From: Lysinibacillus macroides
GTDB lineage: Bacteria; Bacillota; Bacilli; Bacillales_A; Planococcaceae
DNA length: 64,000 bases
Assembly (NCBI RefSeq): GCF_001281525.1
Contig: NZ_LGCI01000008.1
Span: forward strand, 294,428 to 358,427
Reading direction: 5' to 3'
The position numbers and the translations under genes were made by a program. Positions 46,817 through 56,127 of the stretch are shown here, one piece after another. Every line of letters starts with the position of its first letter. Within the stretch, counting starts at the first letter, position 1. The notes under the pieces are model-generated. The model worked only from the letters and a program-made list of their open reading frames with translations. It did not search any database and was not told the DNA's origin.

Positions 46817-47722
46817 CTAATTTTTTATAATAAGGTCTTCAAGAGCTTGCTTTAAATAAGGGAACATAAATGGAAAATGATACTTTTCTAAAACAGTTGG
46901 CTGCACATGCTGTCCTTCTAATACAAGTGTGCTTTGTTCACCAAGTGCTAAGCGCATGGCGATGCTTGGGACAGGTAGCCAATGACGTCTATTCATTACC
47001 CCTGCAATTGTTTGTCCAAATTCTTTCATGTTGACTGCATGGGGAGCTGTAACATTAAAGGGTCCATGCATACTGTCAGTTGTTAGTGCAAAGTCAATAG
47101 CACGGGCGACATCGTCAATATGTATCCATGATAGCCATTGCTGACCTGAACCGACTGTGCCACCTATACGCATTTTGTAAGGGAGGAGCATAGGCGGAAG
47201 TGCTCCATTATCGCGCCCTAAAATAACACCAAAGCGTGCGAGTGCCACACGAACACCTAATGATTGTGCACGCATTGCATGACGTTCCCAATCATAAACA
47301 GTTGTGCCTAAAAAATCAGTTGCATAATCATTAAACTCTTCATGATAGATAGCCTCTGTAGACGCTGGGTAAATTCCTACTGCACTAGCATTGATAAGCA
47401 CTTTAGGCTTTGTTGTAAGTGTTTCCATTATACGAACGATTTCAAGTGTTGCATTCATTCGACTCCAATAAATCGCCTTCTTTTTCTTGTTTGTCCAACG
47501 TCCGCTGTTTAATGAAATGCCGGCTAAATTGACAAAAGCATCAGCACCTTCTAATGCTTGTGCTGGCTGCGATTCAGGGTGCAGCCATTGGATATAGTGA
47601 ATACCATCTTTAATGCTTGATGGCTGGCGTGTTAAAATAAACAGCTCATGCCCATTTTCCTGTAATAGCTTGATCAGTGCACTGCCAACAAAGCCTGTAC
47701 CACCGGCAATAACGATTTTCAT
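46817..47722 (-). CDS. TIGR01777-type NAD-dependent epimerase/dehydratase (YfhF-like)
   Basis: A 301-residue extended SDR protein. GGTGFVGSALIKLL at the N-terminus binds the dinucleotide; NASAVGIYP is the SDR39U1 signature; WLSWIHIDDVA and the C-terminal DUF1731-like PFMFPYLKQALEDLI complete the family pattern. Start ATG 47722 with GAGGTG. It is divergent from recX, as in the B. subtilis yfhF-yfhG pair. Substrate unknown. Confidence 0.85.
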   Translation of the reverse strand: MKIVIAGGTGFVGSALIKLLQENGHELFILTRQPSSIKDGIHYIQWLHPESQPAQALEGADAFVNLAGISLNSGRWTNKKKKAIYWSRMNATLEIVRIMETLTTKPKVLINASAVGIYPASTEAIYHEEFNDYATDFLGTTVYDWERHAMRAQSLGVRVALARFGVILGRDNGALPPMLLPYKMRIGGTVGSGQQWLSWIHIDDVARAIDFALTTDSMHGPFNVTAPHAVNMKEFGQTIAGVMNRRHWLPVPSIAMRLALGEQSTLVLEGQHVQPTVLEKYHFPFMFPYLKQALEDLIIKN

Positions 47723-47875
47723 AAGAAGCACCTCATTTCCCATCAAATAAAAACGCTTTATTATTTAAGTTTACCATTTAATGAAAATGTAAACATCTAT
47801 AGTGTGTTACTTGCGAAGCAGTGCGAACACCGTATTAAATAAAGAAATGCTATAATATACAATGAGGTGTTTACT

Positions 47876-48679
47876 ATGCGTATGATTACAAAAATTGCAC
47901 GTCAAAAAAACAATCCCGAGCGTTATAATATTTACTTAAATGAAGAGTATGCATTTCCAGTGGATGAGGCCATTCTTATTCAATTTGGCTTAACAAAGGG
48001 AAAGGTATTAGATGAGTTTGAAATTCAGGAAATTGCCTATGAGGATGAGATTCGCAAGGCCTTTAATAAAGGATTGAATTTCTTATCATATCAAATGCGT
48101 AGTGAGCATGAGGTGAAAAAAAAGCTTCTCGCATCAGAATTTGGTGAAGCGGTCGTGCTAGAGGCAATTCAAAAATTAAAATCTTATGGCTTTATTAATG
48201 ATGAAAATTATTCGAAAGCCTTGCTTGATACAAAAAAGGCAACCATGAAAAAAGGGCCAAGGGCTATTCGACAAGACCTTATCAAAAAGGGCATCGATAA
48301 AGGCTTACAGGATGAAGTACTTGCTACATATAGCTCTGAGGAACAGGTAATATTGGCAATACAGCTTGCTGAAAAAATTGTACGTGCAGAAAAAAAGAAA
48401 ACACCAGCACAAATAAAGGCAAAAATTCAAGACTTTCTGCTAAGAAAAGGCTATGCATTTTCTATTGTGGAAGAGGTGCTTAGTCAAGTAGATATCGAAC
48501 AAGATGAGGATAATTGGCAGCAGTTACTCGATGTACAAGGCGAAAAGATTTGGAAAAAGTACGCATCGAAGTATACTGGTTATGAGCTAAAAATGAAAAT
48601 AAAGCAAGTGCTCTATCAAAAGGGTTTTCCGATAGAGGTGATAGATCGTTTTATCGAAGAGAAGGAGAATGAGGAATGA
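47876..48679 (+). CDS. recX: Regulatory protein RecX
   Basis: A 267-residue, helical, charged protein with tandem three-helix RecX repeats (FLSYQMRSEHEVKKKL, LKSYGFINDENYSKALL, KGPRAIRQDLIKKGI). RecX modulates RecA filaments. ATG 47876 follows GAGGTG; an in-frame GTG at 47867 lies inside that site. The stop overlaps yfhH by 4 bp. Confidence 0.9.
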   Translation: MRMITKIARQKNNPERYNIYLNEEYAFPVDEAILIQFGLTKGKVLDEFEIQEIAYEDEIRKAFNKGLNFLSYQMRSEHEVKKKLLASEFGEAVVLEAIQKLKSYGFINDENYSKALLDTKKATMKKGPRAIRQDLIKKGIDKGLQDEVLATYSSEEQVILAIQLAEKIVRAEKKKTPAQIKAKIQDFLLRKGYAFSIVEEVLSQVDIEQDEDNWQQLLDVQGEKIWKKYASKYTGYELKMKIKQVLYQKGFPIEVIDRFIEEKENEE

Positions 48680-49005
48680 ACGAAAAAAATTATGCTGCTA
48701 TGTCTGAGCATGAGCTACGTGAGGAAATTGCTAGACTAAAAGAAAAGGCACGGAAGGCAGAGCAATTAGGTATCATCAATGAATTTGCTGTGTATGAGCG
48801 TAAAGCTTTAATGGCAGCAGCCTATTTAGTGGATTTGGATACGATCGTTCCAGGAGAAATGTATCGGATCGATGGCTCGGACAATGAATTTTTCCAAGTC
48901 GATTATTTAAAGGGGCGCTTTGCTTGGGGACATCGCTTAGGTGGAGATAAGTACCAGGAGGCATTACCTGTATCTATGCTATCTCCTGTAAAGGCGGGCA
49001 GCTAA
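48676..49005 (+). CDS. yfhH: YfhH family protein (DUF1811)
   Basis: A 109-residue protein: an N-terminal helical hairpin (MSEHELREEIARLKEKARKAEQLG) and a small beta domain (PGEMYRIDGSDNEFFQVDYLKGRFAWGHR), as in YfhH. Translationally coupled to recX (ATGA). Function unknown. Confidence 0.85.
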   Translation: MNEKNYAAMSEHELREEIARLKEKARKAEQLGIINEFAVYERKALMAAAYLVDLDTIVPGEMYRIDGSDNEFFQVDYLKGRFAWGHRLGGDKYQEALPVSMLSPVKAGS

Positions 49006-49275
49006 ATGGAGAAAAAAATTGAACAATTAACAGCAGAGTTACTTGCTAAAAATCCACAGATGTCAGTGGGGCGTGCACGGGTATGGGTAGAGCTATTATG
49101 GAGTGACTTTGAAGCAACAGCCGCTAAAGCAGGGTATGATTATCGTGGAGCAGATTATACAGAAAATCTTGTGCGTCAATTAATTACAAGCTATGGTGAT
49201 CAACTACATGCCTTTTCAGGACGCAATCCGAAATACGCCCATTTATTAGATGCTAGTGACGATATGTTACAATAA
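49006..49275 (+). CDS. yfhJ: YfhJ family protein (WVELL domain)
   Basis: An 89-residue protein with the defining RARVWVELLWSDFEATAAKAGYDYRG segment. It starts directly after the yfhH stop, so recX-yfhH-yfhJ forms one operon ending at the terminator at 49283. Function unknown. Confidence 0.85.
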   Translation: MEKKIEQLTAELLAKNPQMSVGRARVWVELLWSDFEATAAKAGYDYRGADYTENLVRQLITSYGDQLHAFSGRNPKYAHLLDASDDMLQ

Positions 49276-49282
49276 CAAGTAA

Positions 49283-49322
49283 GGGCTGTTGAGAAAAACT
49301 TTACGATTCTCAACAGCCCTAC
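49283..49322. terminator. Terminator between yfhJ and yfhP
   Basis: AGGGCTGTTGAGAA and TTCTCAACAGCCCT form a perfect 14-bp stem between convergent genes. The T-run is short. Confidence 0.75.
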
Positions 49323-49327
49323 GCTAT

Positions 49328-50314
49328 TTAATTGCTGGCACCAATTTGTAATTTTTTTTGCAGTTTATCTTCTGTAAAAATCCAGCCTGTGTAAGATGTA
49401 ACGATTTTATAATCATCGGTTAAATGGGCTACTGCCACGAAAGGATAGCGATTATCACTACGGTAGCGTAAGTCAATTAGCCTTACTTCTGTTAAGCCAT
49501 TGTCGAGCTCTGAGATTTCCCATCGGTACATCGGCGAGAAGGATACAAAGGCAGCCAGATTTGGATCTTGCATTGCTGCATCAATAAGAGGCGTTTTTGG
49601 TAAAGGCTTAATTTCAAACTTATCGTAAATATTAACAGTTCGCCCATATGCTCGCCCAACATAATAATGTGTTTTAGACTTAGCTGCAATTCGCCAGTGG
49701 AAAAAGCGCATTGTTGGGGCGACAATGACGTATTCCTCGTCTTGAAGCGTATGATGCACAGCTTTTTTGACAGCCTTTTGAACAGCAAAGCGTAAAATAT
49801 AGTACAACACTATAACAATATACATGATACTAAATGTCCAAACAGGATTTGTGCCAAATGCCCATAACACGATACCGAGACAATGAAATGAAAAAATGAT
49901 CGGATCAAATGTGTTAATAACACCTAATGCTACCCATTTTTTGGAGAATGGTCGAATGGCCTGCGTACCATAGGCATTAAAGATATCGACAAAAACATGT
50001 AATGCAACAGCTAAAAATGTCCAAAGCCATAAATGCAAGACATTTATATCTTGCAAAATAAGTGATAAAACGGCTGTAATTAAAATAGGCCAAATGGCTA
50101 CTGCAGGTAGGGAATGTGTAATGCCTCGATGATGTCGAATATAAATGGCGTTGTTACGCAATTTTAGCACCGTATCGACATCAGGAGCTTGTGAACCAAT
50201 AATTGTACCTGCCATAACGGCTGTAAAAGTCATTGAATGGTTGGCCACAACAGGGTCGGCTAATGCAAGACCGCCAAGGGCTATACCCATAACGAAATGT
50301 GTACCTGAATCCAA
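49328..50314 (-). CDS. yfhP: YfhP-like membrane-bound metal-dependent hydrolase
   Basis: A 328-residue protein of the YdjM/DUF457 family: MDSGTHFVMGIALGGLA, SQAPDVDTVL, RHHRGITHSLP (conserved His), HVFVDIFNAYGTQ, then several membrane helices and a C-terminal soluble domain. It is divergent from mutY, as yfhP/yfhQ in B. subtilis. Activity unproven. Confidence 0.85.
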   Translation of the reverse strand: MDSGTHFVMGIALGGLALADPVVANHSMTFTAVMAGTIIGSQAPDVDTVLKLRNNAIYIRHHRGITHSLPAVAIWPILITAVLSLILQDINVLHLWLWTFLAVALHVFVDIFNAYGTQAIRPFSKKWVALGVINTFDPIIFSFHCLGIVLWAFGTNPVWTFSIMYIVIVLYYILRFAVQKAVKKAVHHTLQDEEYVIVAPTMRFFHWRIAAKSKTHYYVGRAYGRTVNIYDKFEIKPLPKTPLIDAAMQDPNLAAFVSFSPMYRWEISELDNGLTEVRLIDLRYRSDNRYPFVAVAHLTDDYKIVTSYTGWIFTEDKLQKKLQIGASN

Positions 50315-50512
50315 AAATATCCACTCCTAGTATGCATTCAAATCAAGTACAATATGCATACATCTTTATTTCTATACGTAATACGTAAAAAGCAGTATTC
50401 ATTTTATGCTTTGACATTCGATCATGTTTTATTAGCTAGAGTATGAATGTTCTTTTCTTAATTGTATACCCTTTTTCGTATAAATTAAATCGTAAAAACA
50501 TTGGAGGTCACT

Positions 50513-51556
50513 GTGAATTACCCATATGTAACAGAATTTCGACAATCTTTAGTCGAATGGTTTAACGCTGAGAAACGCAACTTACCGTGGAGACACACCT
50601 CAGATCCTTATAAAATTTGGGTATCTGAAGTTATGCTACAGCAGACACGTGTCGACACGGTTATTCCTTATTACAATCGTTTTATGGAAAGTTTTCCAAC
50701 AATCGAATTGCTTGCAGAGGCCCCTCAAGAGTATTTATTGAAGCACTGGGAAGGTCTTGGCTATTATTCACGTGCTCGTAATTTACAAGCAGGTGCTCGT
50801 GAAGTTATCGAAAACTATGGTGGTATCGTACCTGATAATCGCCATGAAATATCAAAATTAAAAGGTGTAGGTCCATATACTGCAGGAGCTATTTTAAGTA
50901 TTGCCTATAATAAGCCTGAACATGCGGTGGATGGCAATGTTATGCGGGTGTTAAGCAGGGTGCTTCATATTTATGATGATATAGCCATACCGAAAACAAA
51001 GAAGATTTTTGAAGCGGCAGTAGAAGAGCTAATTGATCCTGCCCATGCTTCGGCTTTTAACCAAGGATTAATGGAACTTGGAGCACTTATTTGTACACCG
51101 ACCTCTCCTAAATGCTTATTATGCCCAGTACGAGAATATTGTTTAGCGTTTAATGAAGGAGAGCCGGAAAATCTACCTGTTAAATCAAAGAAAGGGAAAA
51201 TGAAGCATCTTACCTACAATGTTCTTGTCTGTGAAGATGATCAAGGACGATTTTTAATGCAACAGCGTCCGCAGGAAGGACTACTTGCAAATCTATGGCA
51301 GTTCCCAATGATTGATACTAGCCTAGAGTCAGTAGAGGCTTTTGCAAAGGACTATGCATTAGAAATTAAAGCACAGCAGGAGCTGCTTACATTTAAGCAT
51401 GTTTTTTCGCATTTAACATGGCATTTGAATAGTTATTATATAAGATGCGATACAACTATAATGGGCGATTGGCTCACAAAAGAGCAAATAGAGCTGCTGC
51501 CCATGCCTGTTCCGATGCTAAAAGTATGGGAAGAAATGAAAAAACAAATTAAATAA
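50513..51556 (+). CDS. mutY: A/G-specific adenine DNA glycosylase MutY
   Basis: A 347-residue enzyme: helix-hairpin-helix glycosylase domain (LPWRHTSDPYKIWVSEVMLQQTR, KLKGVGPYTAGAILS, VDGNVMRVLSR), the 4Fe-4S motif C-X6-C-X2-C-X5-C at CTPTSPKCLLCPVREYC, and a C-terminal NUDIX-like 8-oxoG recognition domain. It removes A mispaired with 8-oxoG. GTG 50513 has TTGGAGGTC upstream; the TTG at 50501 is part of that site. Confidence 0.95.
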   Translation: MNYPYVTEFRQSLVEWFNAEKRNLPWRHTSDPYKIWVSEVMLQQTRVDTVIPYYNRFMESFPTIELLAEAPQEYLLKHWEGLGYYSRARNLQAGAREVIENYGGIVPDNRHEISKLKGVGPYTAGAILSIAYNKPEHAVDGNVMRVLSRVLHIYDDIAIPKTKKIFEAAVEELIDPAHASAFNQGLMELGALICTPTSPKCLLCPVREYCLAFNEGEPENLPVKSKKGKMKHLTYNVLVCEDDQGRFLMQQRPQEGLLANLWQFPMIDTSLESVEAFAKDYALEIKAQQELLTFKHVFSHLTWHLNSYYIRCDTTIMGDWLTKEQIELLPMPVPMLKVWEEMKKQIK

Positions 51557-51577
51557 AAATAATAAGCATAAAAGACA

Positions 51578-51611
51578 TCACCTCTGTACACAATAATTAG
51601 CGTGGAGGTGA
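51578..51611 (+). promoter_or_regulatory. Hairpin covering the sspE ribosome-binding site
   Basis: TCACCTC (51578-51584) is exactly complementary to GAGGTGA (51605-51611), which is the sspE Shine-Dalgarno. In mRNA this could mask the site. It may be chance, since the motif is short. Confidence 0.35.
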
Positions 51612-51615
51612 ATGA

Positions 51616-51795
51616 ATGATGAAAAAGCAAAACAACCAAAATTTCCAGCCGAATAAAAACATGCAACGTCAAAGTGAAGAGTTTGGTTATGAAACAGACG
51701 TAAATGAAGTGCAAAAGCAAAATGCAAAAGCAGAGCAAAAGAAAGCTTCAGCTTCAGGTCGTTTCTCTAAAACAAACCAAGACCTAGGTGAATAA
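51616..51795 (+). CDS. sspE: Gamma-type small acid-soluble spore protein
   Basis: A 59-residue, Gln/Asn/Lys-rich protein with EFGYETDVNEVQKQNAKAEQ and SGRFSK, the unit seen in SspE-type SASPs. These are degraded by GPR during germination to feed outgrowth. GGAGGTGA precedes tandem ATGs. sspE follows mutY and precedes ygaC as in B. subtilis (with a few genes missing here). Terminator follows. Confidence 0.85.
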   Translation: MMKKQNNQNFQPNKNMQRQSEEFGYETDVNEVQKQNAKAEQKKASASGRFSKTNQDLGE

Positions 51796-51827
51796 CACTT
51801 TGTAATTGCATAATCGCATTTACCTCT

Positions 51828-51873
51828 AAGGAGCTGTCTAAAATCCGAAAAGATGACAAAGACAGCTCCTTTC
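51828..51873 (+). terminator. Terminator after sspE
   Basis: AAGGAGCTGTCT and AGACAGCTCCTT form a perfect 12-bp stem with a 20-nt loop, then TCTATTT. Confidence 0.8.
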
Positions 51874-52084
51874 TATTTGCTGAAGGTTTGTACTATGTTA
51901 ACAGTAAATACCAATTGAGCGAATATTATTATGAAATTCGCTGGTAATGTGAGAAAATTTATATAAATTGTTAATAGCGTAGTGAAATTTGTGGTTTTCT
52001 AACTACACCTTTCGCGTACACATTGCTATAATATACTAGAGACTGCTAGATTTAGGTAGCATAGACGAAAAGGTGGGCTTCAAA

Positions 52085-52249
52085 ATGGCATTACCAGTAG
52101 AAGGAGAAACGATACAAATACATAGTTATAAACACAATGGCCGTATCCACCGTGTTTGGCAAGAAACAATGGTTTTAAAAGGCACAAAAAATATTATAAT
52201 TGGTGCGAACGAGCGAACACTCGTAACAGAATCTGATGGTCGGCACTGA
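52085..52249 (+). pseudogene. ygaC: 5' part of ygaC-like DUF402 nucleoside tri/diphosphatase gene, interrupted by IS
   Basis: The ATG, with AAAGGTGGG upstream, opens a frame with the YgaC start ([20 protein letters not shown], then LVTESDGR). After 52 intact codons it enters the insertion element at 52242 and stops at TGA 52247-52249. Removing the element and one GTC copy restores [10 protein letters not shown] and a 182-residue protein. The intact family (Ntdp) hydrolyses nucleoside tri- and diphosphates. Confidence 0.9.
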
Positions 52250-52282
52250 ATACTATTTTTGAGACAGTATGAAAACACCTTA

Positions 52283-53122
52283 TTATACAGCCAGTTGACG
52301 GTATTGAACCGGCGACTGGTTGTTTAATTTCGTTTTAATCCGAATATTGTTATAATAGTAAATGTATTCTTCGACAATATTTATGACACACGCATTTGTT
52401 GTGCGATAAATATCATCGAGGTAGAACGTTTCAGACTTTAGCGAGGAGTGAAACGTTTCAATTGGGGAATTATCAGCGGGCGTGCCTTTACGAGACATGC
52501 TCATGGTCATTCCTTTTTCTTTGACTGCCTTCTGATATGCATAAGATGTGTAAACAGAACCCTGGTCGCTATGCAGGATACAGCCTTCTGGTAGATCGGG
52601 TAATTGATTTAGCGTATCTAAGACAAAGTCGGTATCTTGTGTAAAACCAATTGTAAACGCAATAACCTCGCCATTAAATAGGTCTAAGATACTTGAAAGG
52701 TACATCATAGATTGTCCAAAAGGCAAGTAAGTAATATCTGTTACGAGCCTTTCTAGCGGTTTTAATGCCGTAAAATCACGTGCTAATAAGTTAGGAACAA
52801 TGTGAGCTGGTTGTCCCGTACGTTTACGTTTCTTTACCTTTACACGACATTGCCAGCCGTATTTTTGCATCACACGTTGCACCGTTTTCTCACTAATGTC
52901 AGTAAGTAATTCTGTGATTTTTCGATAGCCGTATCTGAATTTGTGTAACTTGCACAAGTCGCCAATTTGTTGGTCTCGAAGATCCTTTTGAGTGAATTTA
53001 TTTTCATTGACCTTCCAGCGATAATACGACGAACGAGCTACACCTAAATGACGGCAGATTTCACCAATCGGCATCCTTTCTTTTAACTCCTCTACTAGCT
53101 CTACTACAACTTTTGGGACCAC
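52283..53122 (-). CDS. IS3-family transposase OrfB (DDE integrase domain)
   Basis: A 279-residue frame. The HTH_21-like region (RMPIGEICRHLGVARSSYYRW) is followed by an rve integrase core with DDE residues in VTDITYLPFG, LHSDQGSVYTS and NSPIETFHSSLKSE. It is normally made as an OrfAB fusion by -1 frameshifting at the A6G run near the orfA end. No truncation seen. Confidence 0.9.
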   Translation of the reverse strand: MVPKVVVELVEELKERMPIGEICRHLGVARSSYYRWKVNENKFTQKDLRDQQIGDLCKLHKFRYGYRKITELLTDISEKTVQRVMQKYGWQCRVKVKKRKRTGQPAHIVPNLLARDFTALKPLERLVTDITYLPFGQSMMYLSSILDLFNGEVIAFTIGFTQDTDFVLDTLNQLPDLPEGCILHSDQGSVYTSYAYQKAVKEKGMTMSMSRKGTPADNSPIETFHSSLKSETFYLDDIYRTTNACVINIVEEYIYYYNNIRIKTKLNNQSPVQYRQLAV

Positions 53123-53424
53123 TTCCTCTCCAACTCTGCGTACTTTTTTAACACTTCAATTTGTTGCTTTAAATAACGATTCTCTGCTTGTAACTTAGCG
53201 GTTTCACTTTCATATTCAGGCCCTTTGCCAAATGTATATTGTTTTCCTACTGGCTGTTCAAGACGATGTAATTCGCCGTTCTTGTACCATTTCATCCATG
53301 TTTTTAACTGAGAATGGTTACGAATATTTAGCTCCTCTAGTACTTGTTTTACAGGAATGCCTGCTAATCTCATTTCAATTGCTTTCATTTTCACTTCCAC
53401 TGGGTAACTCACTCTTGTCCCCAT
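53104..53424 (-). CDS. IS3-family transposase OrfA
   Basis: A 106-residue protein: a helix-turn-helix ([22 protein letters not shown]) for end recognition and a C-terminal Leu-zipper-like coil ([21 protein letters not shown]). ATG 53424 has GGAGGTG upstream. The A6G run near its 3' end provides the frameshift into orfB. Confidence 0.9.
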   Translation of the reverse strand: MGTRVSYPVEVKMKAIEMRLAGIPVKQVLEELNIRNHSQLKTWMKWYKNGELHRLEQPVGKQYTFGKGPEYESETAKLQAENRYLKQQIEVLKKYAELERKWSQKL

Positions 53425-53516
53425 AGAAAAACACCTCCACATTGATTTGATAAGGTACAATACCCGTTTTTCAACGAAAGGTGTTTTTATTTGTCTCATT
53501 TTTTTAGGTCAGTGCC

Positions 53517-53911
53517 GTCGTACGTGGCTAACAAGAGAGCCTTCTATTTGTTATTTCCATGCAGAACATTGGTTTAATATCATCTGTATGCTGCGTGAGG
53601 ACGGTGTGTATTATTATTGTAATCTAAGCTCACCATTTGTATTTGATAATAATGCCATTAAATATATCGACTATGATTTAGACATTAAAGTTTTTCCTGA
53701 TATGTCCTATTCGCTGTTAGATGAGGATGAGTATGAACTTCATCGCAAGGAAATGTCCTATCCTGATGTGATTGATAAAATTTTAAAGCGCAATGTCGAT
53801 AAGTTAATCAGCTGGATTCAACAAAAAAGAGGACCCTTTGCACCCGACTTTATTGATGTCTGGACAAATCGCTACAAGTTCCAGCTCGATATGCAGTCAG
53901 ATGATTGTTAA
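53517..53911 (+). pseudogene. ygaC: 3' part of ygaC-like DUF402 gene
   Basis: Resumes at [18 protein letters not shown] and continues through [35 protein letters not shown] and [13 protein letters not shown], the catalytic and C-terminal part of the DUF402 family. The frame is open back into the IS to 53447 but has no normal start, so an N-terminally altered product is conceivable yet unlikely to work. No further mutations are apparent, consistent with a recent insertion. Confidence 0.9.
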
Positions 53912-53947
53912 AAACGCCTATTAGTTCAACTAATAGGTGTTTTTATT
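53909..53947 (+). terminator. Terminator after ygaC
   Basis: AAAAACGCCTATTAGT and ACTAATAGGTGTTTTT form a long stem with a tiny loop, then ATTTT. Confidence 0.9.
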
Positions 53948-54075
53948 TTAAAGATGCTAGGAAATAGTGCGCGCTAAAGTCATCATAACTGTAATTTAAC
54001 CGAAATATTGCTATAATTCGTTATTAGGGTATTCATCATTGAATGCCCGTTTCTTTTTTAAGGAAGTGATAAATA

Positions 54076-55821
54076 TTGGGAAGCATTAAAAGGTATATGG
54101 GCTTTGTTAAGCCATATACATGGGAAATTGTTTTAACGATTATTATTGGGATCGTAAAATTTGCGATTCCGCTCTTTATTCCGCTGCTGATTAAAATCGT
54201 ATTAGACGATATTATTGCAGCGAATAGTTTAACAGATGCTGAAAAAACAAAGGAGCTATTTTATTGGCTAGGTGGCACAATTATTGTGTTCTTTATTGTT
54301 CGTCCACCAGTTGAGTATTATCGCCAATATTTTGCACAGCATGTCAGTAATAAAGTACTGTTTGATATTCGTAAGGAAATTTATGCACATTTACAGCGTC
54401 TTAGCCTACGGTATTATGCTAATACGCGTGCGGGTGATGTGATTTCAAGGGTAATTAATGATGTGGAGCAAACAAAAAACTTTGTGATGACAGGGTTAAT
54501 GAATGTTTGGCTTGACCTAGCAACAATTGTGATTGCCGTTGCGATTATGTTCACTATGGATGTGAAACTTACATTAGTAGCTTTAATAGCGTTTCCATTT
54601 TATGCATTAAGCGTGAAATACTTTTTTGGTAAATTAAGGTCTTTAACACGTCAACGCTCACAGGCCCTTGCTGGAGTACAAAGCTATTTGCATGAACGAG
54701 TAGCAGGCATGAGCATTATTAAAAGCTTTACATTGGAAAAGCGTGAGCAAAAATTATTTGATGAAGCAAATGGTGAATTTTTGGAGAAGGCACTGGATCA
54801 AACAAAATGGAATGCTAAATCCTTTGCAGTTGTCAATACCATTACAGATGTTGCACCTCTGTTAGTGATTGCCTATGCGGGTTATCAGGTGATTAATGGA
54901 CCGCTTTCAGTTGGTACGATGGTTGCTTTTATTGCTTATATTGAACGTTTATATGGTCCACTTCGCCGCCTTGTTAGCTCCTCCACTACATTGACGCAAT
55001 CGATTGCCTCAATGGATCGAATGTTTGACTTAATAGATGAGCCCTATGAAGTAAAAAATAAAGAGCATGCACAGGAGTTGCCTCGCGTTAATGGAGAGGT
55101 TCGCTTTCAAAATGTTTCCTTCCAGTATGAAGCAGATGGCTTGGCTATTTTAAAAAATATGGATTTCACAATTAACCCTGGGGAAACGGTTGCCTTTGTT
55201 GGAATGAGCGGTGGCGGTAAGTCCACGATTATTAGTCTAATTCCTCGCTTTTACGATACAACAGGTGGGACAGTAGCGATTGATGGCTATGATGTATGCG
55301 ATGTAACATTGCATTCACTGCGTGCACAAATTGGTATTGTGCTACAGGATAACATTCTTTTTAGCGATTCAGTAAAAGAAAATATTTTAATGGGCAAACC
55401 AGATGCAACAGATGAGGAGATCATAGCGGCTGCCAAAGCGGCAAATGCTCATGACTTTATTATGAGTCTGCCAAATGGCTATGACACGAAAGTAGGAGAA
55501 CGTGGTGTTAAGCTGTCAGGAGGTCAGAAGCAGCGCGTTGCTATTGCTCGCGTATTTTTGAAAAATCCACCAATTTTAATTCTCGATGAGGCTACTTCCG
55601 CTTTAGACTTAGAAAGTGAAGCATTGATTCAGGAATCATTGGATATTCTTGCCCATGAACGTACAACAATTATTATTGCACACCGTCTATCAACGATTAC
55701 ACATGCTGATAAAATTTTTGTCATTGACCATGGACAATTGATCGAGAACGGTACACATGAACAATTAATGGGCAAGCAAGGAACCTATTATAATTTATTT
55801 CAGGTGCAGCATTTAGATTGA
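54076..55821 (+). CDS. ABC transporter, fused permease/ATPase (YgaD, MsbA type)
   Basis: A 581-residue half-transporter: six membrane helices (about 15-300), then an ATPase domain with GMSGGGKST (Walker A), LSGGQKQR (signature) and [12 protein letters not shown] (Walker B), plus the H-loop in IIAHRL. Forms a homodimeric lipid or drug exporter. Position after ygaC matches ygaD of B. subtilis. TTG start with AAGGAAGTGA upstream. Confidence 0.85.
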   Translation: MGSIKRYMGFVKPYTWEIVLTIIIGIVKFAIPLFIPLLIKIVLDDIIAANSLTDAEKTKELFYWLGGTIIVFFIVRPPVEYYRQYFAQHVSNKVLFDIRKEIYAHLQRLSLRYYANTRAGDVISRVINDVEQTKNFVMTGLMNVWLDLATIVIAVAIMFTMDVKLTLVALIAFPFYALSVKYFFGKLRSLTRQRSQALAGVQSYLHERVAGMSIIKSFTLEKREQKLFDEANGEFLEKALDQTKWNAKSFAVVNTITDVAPLLVIAYAGYQVINGPLSVGTMVAFIAYIERLYGPLRRLVSSSTTLTQSIASMDRMFDLIDEPYEVKNKEHAQELPRVNGEVRFQNVSFQYEADGLAILKNMDFTINPGETVAFVGMSGGGKSTIISLIPRFYDTTGGTVAIDGYDVCDVTLHSLRAQIGIVLQDNILFSDSVKENILMGKPDATDEEIIAAAKAANAHDFIMSLPNGYDTKVGERGVKLSGGQKQRVAIARVFLKNPPILILDEATSALDLESEALIQESLDILAHERTTIIIAHRLSTITHADKIFVIDHGQLIENGTHEQLMGKQGTYYNLFQVQHLD

Positions 55822-55865
55822 AAAATACCATAAAACTAAAAAAAATATCAAAAATATAAATTGTG

Positions 55866-55913
55866 TGAAAAAATGTCCTTCATTTATCTGTAAATAGAAG
55901 GACATTTTTTTTT
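55866..55913 (+). terminator. Terminator after ygaD-like gene
   Basis: AAAAATGTCCTTC and GAAGGACATTTTT form a 13-bp stem followed by more T. The rest of 55914-56127 is AT-rich and holds only the promoter region of the transporter operon. Confidence 0.9.
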
Positions 55914-56127
55914 GATATTTAAGAAAAAATATAGCTTTATAAGATGTAATTAATATCAAAGTCGAAAAATGGAGAAAATCTATGATAATTGCAGAATATT
56001 AGTGATTGAAAGAGTGAGATATTTTTGCTAGAATTATTTGAAAATAAGGAATTGAACGAAAGTTATGTTATTCTTTTAATAAAATTAGATAATTTAAGCA
56101 AAATATACGTAGGGTGGGAAATTGCAC

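Larger units (their letters stand above)
52242..53516 (-). mobile_element. Complete IS3-family insertion sequence (IS150-like), 1275 bp
   Basis: Ends GGCACTGA and TCAGTGCC are exact 8-bp inverted repeats, extended imperfectly over about 40 bp (shared TGAGACA and AAAACACC). GTC is duplicated at 52239-52241 and 53517-53519. Inside are orfA and orfB in overlapping frames on the minus strand with an A6G slippery site (complement of 53143-53149). All parts look intact, so the element may be active and recently inserted. Confidence 0.9.

Noticed and set aside
53447..53516. Chimeric start for the 3' ygaC fragment inside the IS
   Set aside because: The frame is open by chance from the IS end; no ribosome-binding site, and the N-terminal half of the enzyme would be missing.
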